NCBI RefSeq assembly: GCF_001713395.1
Contig: NZ_CP016452.1
Coordinates: forward strand, 248,001-312,000
Length of the DNA: 64,000 nucleotides
Source of the DNA: Sinorhizobium sp. RAC02
GTDB taxonomy: Bacteria; Pseudomonadota; Alphaproteobacteria; Rhizobiales; Rhizobiaceae
Direction: 5' to 3'
The first letter of the stretch is position 1. Each line of letters begins with the position of its first letter. The position numbers and the translations under genes were made by a program. Below are positions 1 through 8,361 of this stretch, piece by piece. Below the pieces are notes generated by a model. The model made no database searches. It was not told where the DNA came from and was given only the letters and a program-made list of their open reading frames with translations.

Positions 1-76
1 ATGGCCTTGCGCCGTCCGGTTTCGTTTCAGGGTTCAAGGGCTTTTGTTGTTGGAAGCCGAAAAGGCTTCGTGGGTC

Positions 77-1114
77 TCACGTCCGCCGGAGGGCGGCCGC
101 AAAACGTGACTTCAACCGATCCCACAGCGCGACCAGACCGTCCGGCTCGAGGATCAGGAAGAGGATGATGAAGGCGCCGATGACGATACGCTGCGTCATG
201 TCGAGCACACCGGAATCAAAGACATCGCCGAGCAGGAACGCGCCCAGTCTTGAGAGCACCAGCGGGAAGACGACGATGAGTGCCGCACCGAAGAAGGCGC
301 CGCGGATCGAGGCAAGGCCGCCGATGATGATAATGAAAAGAATTTGGAACGAGCGATCGAGGTTGAACCCGGCCGGCTCGACCGTGCGCAGGTAGGCGAA
401 GGCCCAGAGCACGCCCGCAACGCCGATGATGAAGGAGGAGATGGCAAAGGCGAGCAGCTTGGTTCGCAGCACCGGAACACCGATGATGCGGGCGGCGGTC
501 TCGTTGTCACGCACGGCGATGAAGTTCCGGCCGGTCTGCGACGACACCAGGCGATAGGCGAGGAAGGTGAAGACGGCCACCACCGTCAGCGCAAAGAGAT
601 AACGCCCGATTGCCCCTTCGAAGGGCAGGCCAGCGAGTGAGAGCGGCGGTGCATCGATAACGCCGGAGGCCGAATTGTTGGAGAACCAGCTGAATTTCGT
701 CAGCGCCCATTGCACGAAGAACTGCGCCGCAAGCGTCGAGACCGCGAGATAGAAGCCTCGCAGGCGAAGGCTCGGAAGGCCGAAGACGATGCCGACGGCA
801 GCGGCAGAAAGGCCGGCGAGCACGATGGAGACGACGAGCGGCAGCCCGTCGATCCGGAGGTTGAAGTTGTAGGCCGCAAAGGCGCCGACGGCCATGAAAG
901 CGGCAGAGCCGAGCGAGACCTGTCCCGCATATCCCGTCAGGATGTTGAGCCCGACACCGGCGAGACTCAGGGCAAGGAACGGCAGCAGGATCGCCTCGAA
1001 GAGATAGCTGGTCCCAACGAAGGGGATGACGAGATAGGCGATCGCCAGCACGGAGATCGGCCCGGCATAGCGCAGGGAAACGGAGGGCGAAAGATCTGTT
1101 GCGATGGCGGACAT
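77..1114 (-). CDS. livM: Branched-chain amino acid-type ABC transporter permease (LivM family)
   Basis: Inner-membrane permease of a HAAT-type ABC importer. The protein is about 345 residues and almost entirely hydrophobic helices, with the LivM-typical stretch GLNILTGYAGQVSLG near the N-terminus and IIGGLASIRGAFFGA near the C-terminus. The frame is open further upstream, but the start at 1114 (MSAIATDL) lies 4 bases after the livH stop and removes a serine/arginine-rich leader that merely overlaps livH. It belongs to a leftward livG-livH-livM operon downstream of sfnG, so the substrate may be a sulfur compound or its product instead of leucine; that is inferred from context only. No livF partner is visible; it may lie beyond the left edge. 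Confidence 0.9.
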   Translation of the reverse strand: MSAIATDLSPSVSLRYAGPISVLAIAYLVIPFVGTSYLFEAILLPFLALSLAGVGLNILTGYAGQVSLGSAAFMAVGAFAAYNFNLRIDGLPLVVSIVLAGLSAAAVGIVFGLPSLRLRGFYLAVSTLAAQFFVQWALTKFSWFSNNSASGVIDAPPLSLAGLPFEGAIGRYLFALTVVAVFTFLAYRLVSSQTGRNFIAVRDNETAARIIGVPVLRTKLLAFAISSFIIGVAGVLWAFAYLRTVEPAGFNLDRSFQILFIIIIGGLASIRGAFFGAALIVVFPLVLSRLGAFLLGDVFDSGVLDMTQRIVIGAFIILFLILEPDGLVALWDRLKSRFAAALRRT

Positions 1115-1118
1115 GACG

Positions 1119-2015
1119 TCAGACCCTTTCCACGAGCTTCTGGCCGAACAGGCCGGAGGGGCGGATAAGCAGGAAGGCGAGCGCCACGACATAGGCGAAC
1201 CAGCCCTCGATGCCGCCGCCGAAATATTCGCCGATATAGACCTCCGCGAGCTTCTCCGAGGCGCCGACAAGCAGGCCACCGATGATGGCCCCAAGGATGG
1301 AATCGAAGCCGCCGAGAACAAGAACCGGCAACGCCTTCAGGACGACGAGGGAGAGCGAGAACTGTACGCCGAGGCGTGCGCCCCAGAGAAGGCCCGCGAC
1401 CAAAGCCACGAGGCCCGCGGCAGCCCAGACGCTCGCCCAGATCCAAGGGAGCTTGAGACCGATGGCAAGGGCGGCGAACTGATCGTCCGCAACGGCGCGG
1501 AAGCCGAGACCGATGCGGGTGTAGCGGAAGAAGGCGGAGAGCAGCGCCACCATGCCGGCCGCGACGACAGCGGCAAAGATATCAAATTGGCTGATGAACA
1601 CGCCGCCGACATCGAAGGGAATGTCCTCAATGCCGAGATCGAGGCCATGAACCTGTGTGCCCCAGATCAACTGGGCCGCACCTTCGATGATATAGGAGAG
1701 GCCGAGCGTCGCCATGAAAAGCGTGATCGGCGGCTTGTTGGTAAGCGGTCTCAGCACCGTGCGCTCAATCGCGATGCCGATGGCCACCATCGCCGCGAAG
1801 GTAATGGCAAAGGCGGCGGCAAAGGGCACGCCCTTTTCGACGAGGCTGACGAAGGTCAGCGCAGCGAAGAGCAGAAGCGCGCCCTGCGAAAAATTCAGGA
1901 CACCGGATGTCTTGTAGATCAGCACGAAACCGATCGCGACGAGCGAATACATGACACCGGACAGGAGCCCGCCGATCAGCACCTCGGTGAAGAAAAGCCA
2001 GTCGAACCCGGCCAT
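1119..2015 (-). CDS. livH: Branched-chain amino acid-type ABC transporter permease (LivH family)
   Basis: Second membrane subunit of the HAAT-type importer, 298 residues, the usual LivH length. It shows the LivH hallmarks GLLSGVMYSLVAIGFVLIYK near the N-terminus, ATLGLSYIIEG in the middle and GGFDSILGAIIGGLLVG near the C-terminus, with about eight hydrophobic helices. Its start codon overlaps the livG stop by one base (TGATG), which indicates translational coupling. It would pair with the downstream LivM to form the pore. The substrate is not determinable from sequence; adjacency to dimethylsulfone monooxygenase suggests a role in sulfur-source uptake. Confidence 0.9.
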   Translation of the reverse strand: MAGFDWLFFTEVLIGGLLSGVMYSLVAIGFVLIYKTSGVLNFSQGALLLFAALTFVSLVEKGVPFAAAFAITFAAMVAIGIAIERTVLRPLTNKPPITLFMATLGLSYIIEGAAQLIWGTQVHGLDLGIEDIPFDVGGVFISQFDIFAAVVAAGMVALLSAFFRYTRIGLGFRAVADDQFAALAIGLKLPWIWASVWAAAGLVALVAGLLWGARLGVQFSLSLVVLKALPVLVLGGFDSILGAIIGGLLVGASEKLAEVYIGEYFGGGIEGWFAYVVALAFLLIRPSGLFGQKLVERV

Positions 2016-2932
2016 CAGATGCCCTCTCCGTCTTCGTTTTCCGGCGCCACGCCGAGATAGGCGTCGATGACGCGCTGGTCGCGTGCGATCTCCTGCGGCG
2101 TGCCGTCGGCGATCTTGCGGCCGTAGTCGAGAACCGCGATCCGGTCGGAAAGCCCCATGACGACGCCGATGTCGTGCTCGATCAGCACGACGGTGATCTG
2201 GTACTCGTCACGCGCCAACCGAACGTAGTCGGCCAGTTCATTCTTCTCCGTCGCCGTCATCCCGGCCATCGGCTCGTCGAGCAGGAGGATCCGCGGTTCG
2301 GCGGCAAGTGCACGGGCGAGCTCGACACGCTTCTGCAGGCCGTAGGGCAATGTGCCGGCAAGCCTGTCGGCATAGGGTGCGAGATGCAGGAAATCGATCA
2401 CGCGGCTTGCCCGTTCGCGGGCATCGGCCTGTTCGCGGCGCGCGGCCGGAAAGCCGACGATCTGGCTCAGGAAGCTCGACCGCCCCACGAAGGCGCGGCC
2501 GGCCGCGATATTGTCGAGGACGCTGAGGCCCTTGAACAAAGCGAGGTTCTGGAAGGTGCGGGCAATGCCAAGGCGCGCAAGCTTCTGCGTCGGCACGGGA
2601 CTGTAGACGGCACCGTCGATCGCCACGTGGCCGCGATCCGGACGATAGACCCCGGAAATGACATTGATCAGCGAACTCTTGCCGGCACCATTCGGGCCGA
2701 TGATCGCGCGGATTTCGCCATGCCGCACGGCAAGGTCCACGCCCTTGAGCGCGACAACGCCGCCGAAGGACAGGTCGATACCGTGCAATTCCAGTACGAG
2801 CGCCTCGTCCGAGCGCGGCACGGGACGGTCCGACGCCGCACGCACGCCGCGAAGCTCAAGGTGCTCCCGGATATCCGGCGGTATCGCTACCTCGCTGCCG
2901 AGGCCCGCGAGCAGAAAATTCGATGCCGACAT
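2015..2932 (-). CDS. livG: Branched-chain amino acid-type ABC transporter ATPase (LivG family)
   Basis: Cytoplasmic ATPase of the HAAT importer. Walker A GPNGAGKS lies at residues 79-86, the signature LPYGLQKRVELARAL at 195-209 and Walker B ILLLDE at 215-220, followed by LIEHDIGVVMGLSDRI as in LivG. The protein is 305 residues, longer than the usual ~255, because of an N-terminal extension of about 45 residues before the first beta strand (LVLELHGIDLSFGG). Possibly translation starts later, but no better in-frame start with a Shine-Dalgarno is evident. It is the first gene of the livGHM trio, 112 bases downstream of sfnG. Confidence 0.88.
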   Translation of the reverse strand: MSASNFLLAGLGSEVAIPPDIREHLELRGVRAASDRPVPRSDEALVLELHGIDLSFGGVVALKGVDLAVRHGEIRAIIGPNGAGKSSLINVISGVYRPDRGHVAIDGAVYSPVPTQKLARLGIARTFQNLALFKGLSVLDNIAAGRAFVGRSSFLSQIVGFPAARREQADARERASRVIDFLHLAPYADRLAGTLPYGLQKRVELARALAAEPRILLLDEPMAGMTATEKNELADYVRLARDEYQITVVLIEHDIGVVMGLSDRIAVLDYGRKIADGTPQEIARDQRVIDAYLGVAPENEDGEGI

Positions 2933-3044
2933 GTCTCGTCCCGTCTTCCGGTTTCAAACCGGCGCAGTTTCCCGATCGCGGACACCGTGGTGCTCGCGTT
3001 GTGCGGAGCGGCGGCAATCGCCGCCCCGTCTGGCCGTCTCTCGT

Positions 3045-4148
3045 TTATTCGGCGGCGATGGCCGCGCTCTCCTCTGCCTCTTCCAGCGCGCGTACGAGCG
3101 GGATGACGTGTTTGCCGAAGTACTCGACCTCTTCCTGGAAATGCAGGAAGCCGAGCAGGATGAGGTCGGCACCGGCGCGCTTCAGGCGCACGATGCGTTC
3201 TGCCACCTGCTTTGGCGTGCCGATCAGGTTGGAGCGGAAACCGTCATTGTATTGGACGAGATCCTCGAAGCTCGATTTCGCCCAGTTGCCCTCGCCTTCC
3301 GGCGAGGCCTTTCCGGCATTCTTCACCTCGTGGCCAAAGGCGTTGACCGCTTCCGGATTGGCCTTCTCGATGATTTCGGCAAGGACGGCCTTCGCCTCTT
3401 CCTCGGTCTCGCGCACGATGGCAAAGGCGTTGACGCCGACCTTGACCGAATGATCGTTTTCCTTCGCCTTGCCGCGGATGTCGTTGACCTGCTTGGCGAT
3501 TTCCTCCGGCGTGTTGCCATTGGTGAAGTACCAGTCGGAGACCCGCGAGGCCATATCGCGTGCCGCACGCGACGAGCCACCCTGGAAGATTTCCGGCTGC
3601 GGATCGATCGGTTTTGGCTTCAGCGAATAATTGTTGAAGCGATAGAAGTCACCGCGGAAGGTGAAGCTCTCTTCGGTCCAGATGCCGCGCAAAGCACGGA
3701 TGAATTCTTCGGAACGGCGGTAGCGTTCATCATGGTCGAGCCATGGTTCACCGATCGCATGGAACTCGCCACGGAACCAGCCGCTGACCACGTTAACCGC
3801 GACGCGGCCGTTCGTGAGGTGGTTGATTGTTGCGATCTGCTTGGCCGCAAGCGCCGGGTTCCACGGCCCCGGCAGGATCGCCGCGATGACCTTCAGGGTC
3901 GTCGTAGCTTCCAGCAGCGAATGGCTGAACGATACGGACTCATGCTGGAACTCCGCACCATAGCCTGCCGTGAAACGGATCTGGCTCAGCGCATAGTCGA
4001 AGCCGCTTGCCTCGGCGATCTGCGCGAGCTTGCGGTTATAGTCGATCGTCCAGCTCGTGCGCTGCTCGATGTTGGAGATGACCAAGCCGCCGGAAACGTT
4101 CGGCACCCAGTAGGCGAATTTGACGGGATCCCTGCTATGTTCTGTCAT
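3045..4148 (-). CDS. sfnG: FMNH2-dependent dimethylsulfone monooxygenase
   Basis: Two-component flavin monooxygenase that converts dimethylsulfone to methanesulfinate and formaldehyde during growth on organosulfur sources. The 367-residue protein belongs to the bacterial luciferase superfamily and carries motifs I recognise from SfnG: KFAYWVPNVSGGLVIS near the N-terminus, SGFDYALSQIRFTAGYG, IAAILPGPWNPALAAKQ and EIFQGGSSRAARDMASRVSD. Length matches characterised SfnG proteins (about 360). It needs reduced FMN, and an FMN reductase gene lies immediately upstream in the same direction (4172-4765), while Liv-type importer genes follow. Expression is expected under sulfate limitation; no regulator gene is adjacent. 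Confidence 0.93.
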   Translation of the reverse strand: MTEHSRDPVKFAYWVPNVSGGLVISNIEQRTSWTIDYNRKLAQIAEASGFDYALSQIRFTAGYGAEFQHESVSFSHSLLEATTTLKVIAAILPGPWNPALAAKQIATINHLTNGRVAVNVVSGWFRGEFHAIGEPWLDHDERYRRSEEFIRALRGIWTEESFTFRGDFYRFNNYSLKPKPIDPQPEIFQGGSSRAARDMASRVSDWYFTNGNTPEEIAKQVNDIRGKAKENDHSVKVGVNAFAIVRETEEEAKAVLAEIIEKANPEAVNAFGHEVKNAGKASPEGEGNWAKSSFEDLVQYNDGFRSNLIGTPKQVAERIVRLKRAGADLILLGFLHFQEEVEYFGKHVIPLVRALEEAEESAAIAAE

Positions 4149-4171
4149 GCGAAACTCCTCTCTTCCTTGTA

Positions 4172-4765
4172 TCAGTTGGTTGCCGCGTCGCCGGCGACGA
4201 GGCGCAAGCCCGGATTGGTTAGATCGCCTGCGGCCGGGGCCGCGCCGGGCAGAAGATCAAACAGCTCGCTGACGGCGCGCTCGATACGCGCTTCGACGAT
4301 CGTGTTGGTCAGCGTGTATTCGGTGAAATCCGCCTCGACCGCATAGACAGTCGTGGGGACCGTGACTGCGCCGAAGAAACCAAAAAGCGGCCGGAACTGA
4401 TGCTCGAGCATGAGGCCATGCAGTGGTGTTCCGCCCGTTGCCGCCAAAATCACACGCCGACCCTGGAGGGCTCGGAAATCGACAAGATCGAAGAGATGCT
4501 TGAGGGCGCCGGTATAGGATGCTCGATAGACTGGGGAACCAACCACAAGCACGTCGGCGGCCTCGACTGAATCTACAATCGCGCGCCCAGCATCGTCGAG
4601 TTGGTCGGCGCGCAGCGCCCGGAAAAGCACCGGCGCCGATTCAGCGAGATCGAGATGGCCGGTTTTCACATCTGCTGTGCGGGCGATGGCCGCAACAATT
4701 TGCTCGACAAGATGCGCCGTTCGCGATGGCCGCTTGACGCTACCCGAAATGCCAAGGATCTTCAT
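4172..4765 (-). CDS. msuE: NAD(P)H-dependent FMN reductase (MsuE/SsuE family)
   Basis: Flavodoxin-fold reductase that would supply FMNH2 to SfnG and perhaps to the divergent NtaA-type monooxygenase. MKILGISGSVKRPSRT opens the protein and contains the phosphate-binding loop; VVGSPVYRASYTGALKHLFD and AATGGTPLHGLMLEHQFRPLF are typical MsuE/SsuE segments. An upstream ATG four codons earlier is possible, but starting at MKILGISGS gives the usual family N-terminus. It is the first gene of the leftward operon, 23 bases before sfnG. The symbol is by family resemblance; SfnF or SsuE would be equally fair labels. Confidence 0.82.
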   Translation of the reverse strand: MKILGISGSVKRPSRTAHLVEQIVAAIARTADVKTGHLDLAESAPVLFRALRADQLDDAGRAIVDSVEAADVLVVGSPVYRASYTGALKHLFDLVDFRALQGRRVILAATGGTPLHGLMLEHQFRPLFGFFGAVTVPTTVYAVEADFTEYTLTNTIVEARIERAVSELFDLLPGAAPAAGDLTNPGLRLVAGDAATN

Positions 4766-4803
4766 GTCGTCCCCCATCTTCTATTGTTTATATTTTCTAT
4801 CGT

Positions 4804-4820
4804 TTTGATAGATTATCAAA
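4804..4820. promoter_or_regulatory. 17-bp perfect palindrome in the msuE/sfnG promoter region
   Basis: TTTGATA-GAT-TATCAAA, perfect 7-base arms around a 3-base centre, lies about 40-55 bases upstream of the msuE start in an AT-rich patch of an otherwise GC-rich region. The position fits an operator or activator site. The binding protein is unknown. Confidence 0.45.
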
Positions 4821-5158
4821 GGCGCGTATTCCAAACTGCGCATATTTTGTGGAAAGCCTTCCCGCCCAAAGACACTTCGGCAAACGATGTGAAGCGTCAC
4901 CGAAGCCCGGAAACATCACGGCTTATAGTTAGCGTGGATTGGGACGCCGAAGGCTGGCTGCAGCTATCGTGACAGTCACGAATGATCTTGCGTGACGCTC
5001 AAGTCATGCAAGGAGACATCACCGCCAGCGCGCCTGCTCGCGGACACGGGCCGGATTTTCTTTTCCTACATAATAGATAAATTAAATGGGAATTCCTCGC
5101 TGACGGTATGGAGTACGGTATTTTCAAGCGGAAATTTTCCCTTTGAGACACATCAATC
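4821..5158. other. Divergent intergenic region between the two monooxygenase operons
   Basis: AT-richer spacer between msuE (leftward) and the NtaA-type monooxygenase (rightward). It must hold both promoters; an AT-rich block around 5065-5095 could be the core of the rightward promoter. No open frame with coding character is seen. Confidence 0.5.
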
Positions 5159-6508
5159 ATGCCCACCCGCAAAATCGTTCTCGGCACTATCCTCTACCCC
5201 AGCGGCCACCATGTTGCTGCTTGGCGGCATCCGTCGACGCAGGTCGCCACCAATATCTCCGTCAGCCACTACATCGCCGCTGCACGTGCGGCTGAAGCCG
5301 CCGGCTTCGAAATCGCCTTCATTTCGGACCGTCTCGGTGTCCCGAAGGGCCGTGCCGAGGCGCTGCGCCGCGTGGATGAATGGTCGCACGGCTTTGAGGC
5401 GCTGACGCTTGCGTCGGCGGTGGCGACGGCGACCGAGACGATCGGCATCGTTGCAACGGCGTCGACGACCTTCAACGAACCCTACAATCTCGCACGCCAG
5501 CTTGCCTCGCTGGATCTCATCAGCAATGGCCGCATCGGCTGGAACATCGTTACCTCCTCCCTCCAGCAGGAGAGCGACAACTTCAACGTCGGTCCCGACT
5601 TCGACCACGCGGCGCGCTACGACCGCGCCGGTGAATTCGTCGAGGCCGTGCAGAGGCTCTGGCAGAGCTGGAACCCGGACGGTTTTGTCCGTGACAAGCA
5701 GAGCGGTGTTTTCTTCGAGCCGGATGCCGTGGAGAGCGTGAATCATTCGGGCACGTATTTCCGCAGCAAAGGCCCGCTCAACGTCATTCCTTCCCGGCAA
5801 GGCCGCCCGCTTCTCGTGCAGGCCGGTTCTTCCGATGCGGGCAAGACACTCGCCGCCCGGACGGCCGATGTCGTGTTTACCGCACACAGCGATATCGTCT
5901 CCGCGCGCGGTTTCTATCAGGATGTCAAGAAGCGCGCCGTTGCCTCCGGCCGGCATGTTGATGACGTTCTCGTTTTGCCCGGCATCTTCCCCGTCATAGG
6001 GAAGACCAAGACGGAGGCGGAAGAAAAATACGCCGCCCTGCAGGATCTGATCCAGCCAGACGTCGCTCTTTCACTGCTTGAGACCTATCTCGGTGACGTC
6101 GACCTTTCCGGCGTCGATATCGACGGCCCGCTGCCCGACCTGCCGGTCTCCAACTCCATCCGCAGCCGACAGACGCTTTTGACGGAGCTTGCCCGCAAGG
6201 AAGGCCTTTCCGTCGGCGCACTTGCCCGCCGGATTGCCGGCGCACGCGGCCATTGGCAGGTCATCGGCACGGCCGAAGCTATCGCCGGTGAGATCGAGGA
6301 CTGGGTAGCCGGCGGCGCGGCCGACGGCTTCATGCTGCTGCCACCGACCTTCCCCGCGGGACAGGACGATTTCATCGCAGGCGTCGTGCCGCTGCTGCGC
6401 GAACGAGGGCTTCTCACACCGGGCCCGACCGATGGCTCGCTACGCGAACGGCTCGGTCTGCCCCACCTTGCGCGCTCCGAGGCTGGCAACACCCGGAACC
6501 ACGCCTGA
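5159..6508 (+). CDS. FMN-dependent monooxygenase, NtaA/SnaA/DszA family
   Basis: Class C flavin monooxygenase (nitrilotriacetate monooxygenase component A, DszA, SnaA family), 449 residues, the normal family length. Recognisable segments are FEIAFISDRLG, TATETIGIVATASTTFNEPYNLARQLASLD, SNGRIGWNIVTSS and LLVQAGSSDAGKTLAARTADVVF. It requires FMNH2, which the divergently transcribed MsuE-like reductase could supply. Members of this family attack dibenzothiophene sulfone, aminopolycarboxylates and other C-N or C-S bonded compounds; next to sfnG a sulfur-compound substrate is the best guess, but this is inference. Its stop lies 31 bases before the start of the next gene, a binding protein of an ABC importer. 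Confidence 0.88.
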   Translation: MPTRKIVLGTILYPSGHHVAAWRHPSTQVATNISVSHYIAAARAAEAAGFEIAFISDRLGVPKGRAEALRRVDEWSHGFEALTLASAVATATETIGIVATASTTFNEPYNLARQLASLDLISNGRIGWNIVTSSLQQESDNFNVGPDFDHAARYDRAGEFVEAVQRLWQSWNPDGFVRDKQSGVFFEPDAVESVNHSGTYFRSKGPLNVIPSRQGRPLLVQAGSSDAGKTLAARTADVVFTAHSDIVSARGFYQDVKKRAVASGRHVDDVLVLPGIFPVIGKTKTEAEEKYAALQDLIQPDVALSLLETYLGDVDLSGVDIDGPLPDLPVSNSIRSRQTLLTELARKEGLSVGALARRIAGARGHWQVIGTAEAIAGEIEDWVAGGAADGFMLLPPTFPAGQDDFIAGVVPLLRERGLLTPGPTDGSLRERLGLPHLARSEAGNTRNHA

Positions 6509-6539
6509 CCTTGAAAACCCAACCGGAATGGAAAACTCT

Positions 6540-7508
6540 ATGCACACCGCTCTCAAAATCCTTTTTGCAACCTCCACAGCCCTTGCCGTCTTGATCCCGG
6601 CCGCAGCGCAGGCGGCCCCCATTACCGTGGCCGATCCCGGCTACGCTACCGCGCAGGGCACAGCCTATGTCGTGAAAATCCTCCTCGAAGAACAGCTCGG
6701 CAAGGAAGTCGAGGCCATCAAGGCCGGCTCCGTTCCGGTCATCTGGGAAGCGCTGAACCGCAATGGCGGCGAAATCGATATCTGGACCGACGTCTGGTTG
6801 CCGAACCAGCAGGCCCTTGTCGATCAATATGCCGGCGAAAACGGCAAGGTAAAGCTCGCCGCCAATTCCTATGCCGGTACGCAGGGCTATTGCACGACAA
6901 AGGTGACGGCGGACAAACATGGCATCCATTCCGTCTTCGACTTGGCCGATCCGGCCAAGGCAGCCGTCTTCTCGGCAGACGGCAAGGGTAAGGGCAAGAT
7001 CTGGCTCGGCGCTGCCGGCTGGCTTTCCACCAACATCGAAACGGTGCGCGCCCGCGACTACGGCTTTGCCGATTTCTTCGACCTGCAGACGACTGACGAA
7101 GCCGTCGCCACGGCCGATCTCGACGCCGCTGTGAAGGCTGGTACTGGCTGGATCGGCTACTGCTACGGCCCACACCAGAATTTCGCCCGCTACGAGCTCG
7201 AAGTGCTGGAAGAACCCAAGCACGACGACGCCGCCTGGAACTTCGTCGAGCCGTCAGATCCAAACTGGCTGGAAAAGTCGTCGATCAAGTCGGCCTACAA
7301 GGATGCGGCGATCCATATCGCCTACTCGAAGTCGCTTGCCGAAAACGCACCTGAGGTGGCGGCAATCCTCGAAAGGGTGACCTTCACGACAGACGCCGTC
7401 AGCAAGCTCGCCTTCGCCATTGCCGTCGAAGGCCGGAACCCCGATGATGCTGCCAGGGACTGGATCGCAGCCAATCCCGACGTCGTCGCCGGTTGGGTCG
7501 GGAACTGA
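6540..7508 (+). CDS. Glycine betaine/proline-type ABC transporter substrate-binding protein (OpuAC family)
   Basis: Periplasmic binding protein with a clear signal peptide (MHTALKILFATSTALAVLIP, cleavage near AAAQA-API). The mature part begins ITVADPGYATAQGTAYVVKI and has IWEALNRNGGEIDIWTDVWLPN, typical of OpuAC/ProX proteins that bind quaternary ammonium compounds through aromatic residues. A GGAAAA sequence 7 bases upstream supports ATG 6540; an in-frame ATG at 6528 is the alternative. It is followed by its ATPase and permease. Because it sits directly behind a flavin monooxygenase gene, the ligand may be a sulfur- or nitrogen-containing betaine analogue such as DMSP; not provable here. Confidence 0.87.
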   Translation: MHTALKILFATSTALAVLIPAAAQAAPITVADPGYATAQGTAYVVKILLEEQLGKEVEAIKAGSVPVIWEALNRNGGEIDIWTDVWLPNQQALVDQYAGENGKVKLAANSYAGTQGYCTTKVTADKHGIHSVFDLADPAKAAVFSADGKGKGKIWLGAAGWLSTNIETVRARDYGFADFFDLQTTDEAVATADLDAAVKAGTGWIGYCYGPHQNFARYELEVLEEPKHDDAAWNFVEPSDPNWLEKSSIKSAYKDAAIHIAYSKSLAENAPEVAAILERVTFTTDAVSKLAFAIAVEGRNPDDAARDWIAANPDVVAGWVGN

Positions 7509-7512
7509 CCAT

Positions 7513-8361
7513 ATGATCGAGCTTGAGGACGTCTGGAAGGTTTTCGGCAACGACGAAGCAGCGGTTCTCACCGAGGCACGTCGGGCCGAACCTGACGAAG
7601 CCGTCCTCAAGCGCCTTCGCGCGGTTGTCGGTGTGCGCGCCGCCAACCTCTCCGTCAAACAAGGAGAGCTGATCTGCCTGATGGGACTCTCGGGCAGCGG
7701 CAAGTCGACGCTCGTGCGCCTCATCAATCGCCTGCTCGAGCCGAGTGCCGGAAATGTGCGCATCGATGGCAGCGATATCCTGTCTCTCGGCCCCAAGGCG
7801 CTGCGCGAGTTGCGCTCGCACCGTATCGGCATGGTGTTTCAGTCCCACGCACTGCTCGCGCATCTCTCGGTACGCGACAATGTCGGCCTGCCTCTCGAAA
7901 TCCGCGGCATCGCCCGCACGAAGCGCGAGGACCGGGCTGACGAATTGCTTGCCCGCGTCGGGCTCGAGGGGCTGGGAGACCGACGTGTCGGGGCACTCTC
8001 CGGCGGTATGCAGCAGCGCGTTGGCCTAGCCCGGGCGCTCGCCGCCGATCCGGATATTCTTCTCATGGATGAGCCTTTCAGCGCGCTCGACCCGTTGATC
8101 CGCTATGATCTCCAGACCCAGTTCATGGCGTTGTCGCGTGAATTGGGGAAGACGACCGTGTTCGTGACGCACGATGTCGACGAGGCCTTCCGCATCGCCG
8201 ATCGTGTCGTGCTGATGCGGGCGGGCCGTATCGTCCAGACCGGAACGGCCGAGACCCTCGTCAACCGGCCTGCTGACGACCATGTCCGACGCTTCGTCCG
8301 CAATGCCCGTTTGCCTGAACGAGACGAGCTCCCACCTGCCAAAGCAAGAGCCATCGCATGA
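7513..8361 (+). CDS. Glycine betaine/proline-type ABC transporter ATPase (OpuAA/ProV family, no CBS domains)
   Basis: ATPase of the betaine-type importer. Starting at ATG 7513, Walker A GLSGSGKST is at residues 58-66, the signature is LSGGMQQRVGLARAL and Walker B is ILLMDEPFSALDP, followed by FVTHDVDEAFRIADRV. As in ProV, about 45 residues precede the usual first strand. At 282 residues it lacks the tandem CBS domains that sense osmolarity in OpuA/ProV, so osmotic gating is unlikely and a catabolic uptake role is more plausible. It starts 4 bases after the binding-protein stop and overlaps the permease start by 4 bases (ATGA). Confidence 0.88.
   Translation: MIELEDVWKVFGNDEAAVLTEARRAEPDEAVLKRLRAVVGVRAANLSVKQGELICLMGLSGSGKSTLVRLINRLLEPSAGNVRIDGSDILSLGPKALRELRSHRIGMVFQSHALLAHLSVRDNVGLPLEIRGIARTKREDRADELLARVGLEGLGDRRVGALSGGMQQRVGLARALAADPDILLMDEPFSALDPLIRYDLQTQFMALSRELGKTTVFVTHDVDEAFRIADRVVLMRAGRIVQTGTAETLVNRPADDHVRRFVRNARLPERDELPPAKARAIA

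Noticed and set aside
53..69. Small inverted repeat GAAGCC-GAAAA-GGCTTC left of livM
   Set aside because: A 6-bp stem without a T-run; too weak to call a terminator.
2658..4346. A 562-codon plus-strand frame opposite livG and sfnG
   Set aside because: Antisense shadow of sfnG, which has full family similarity.
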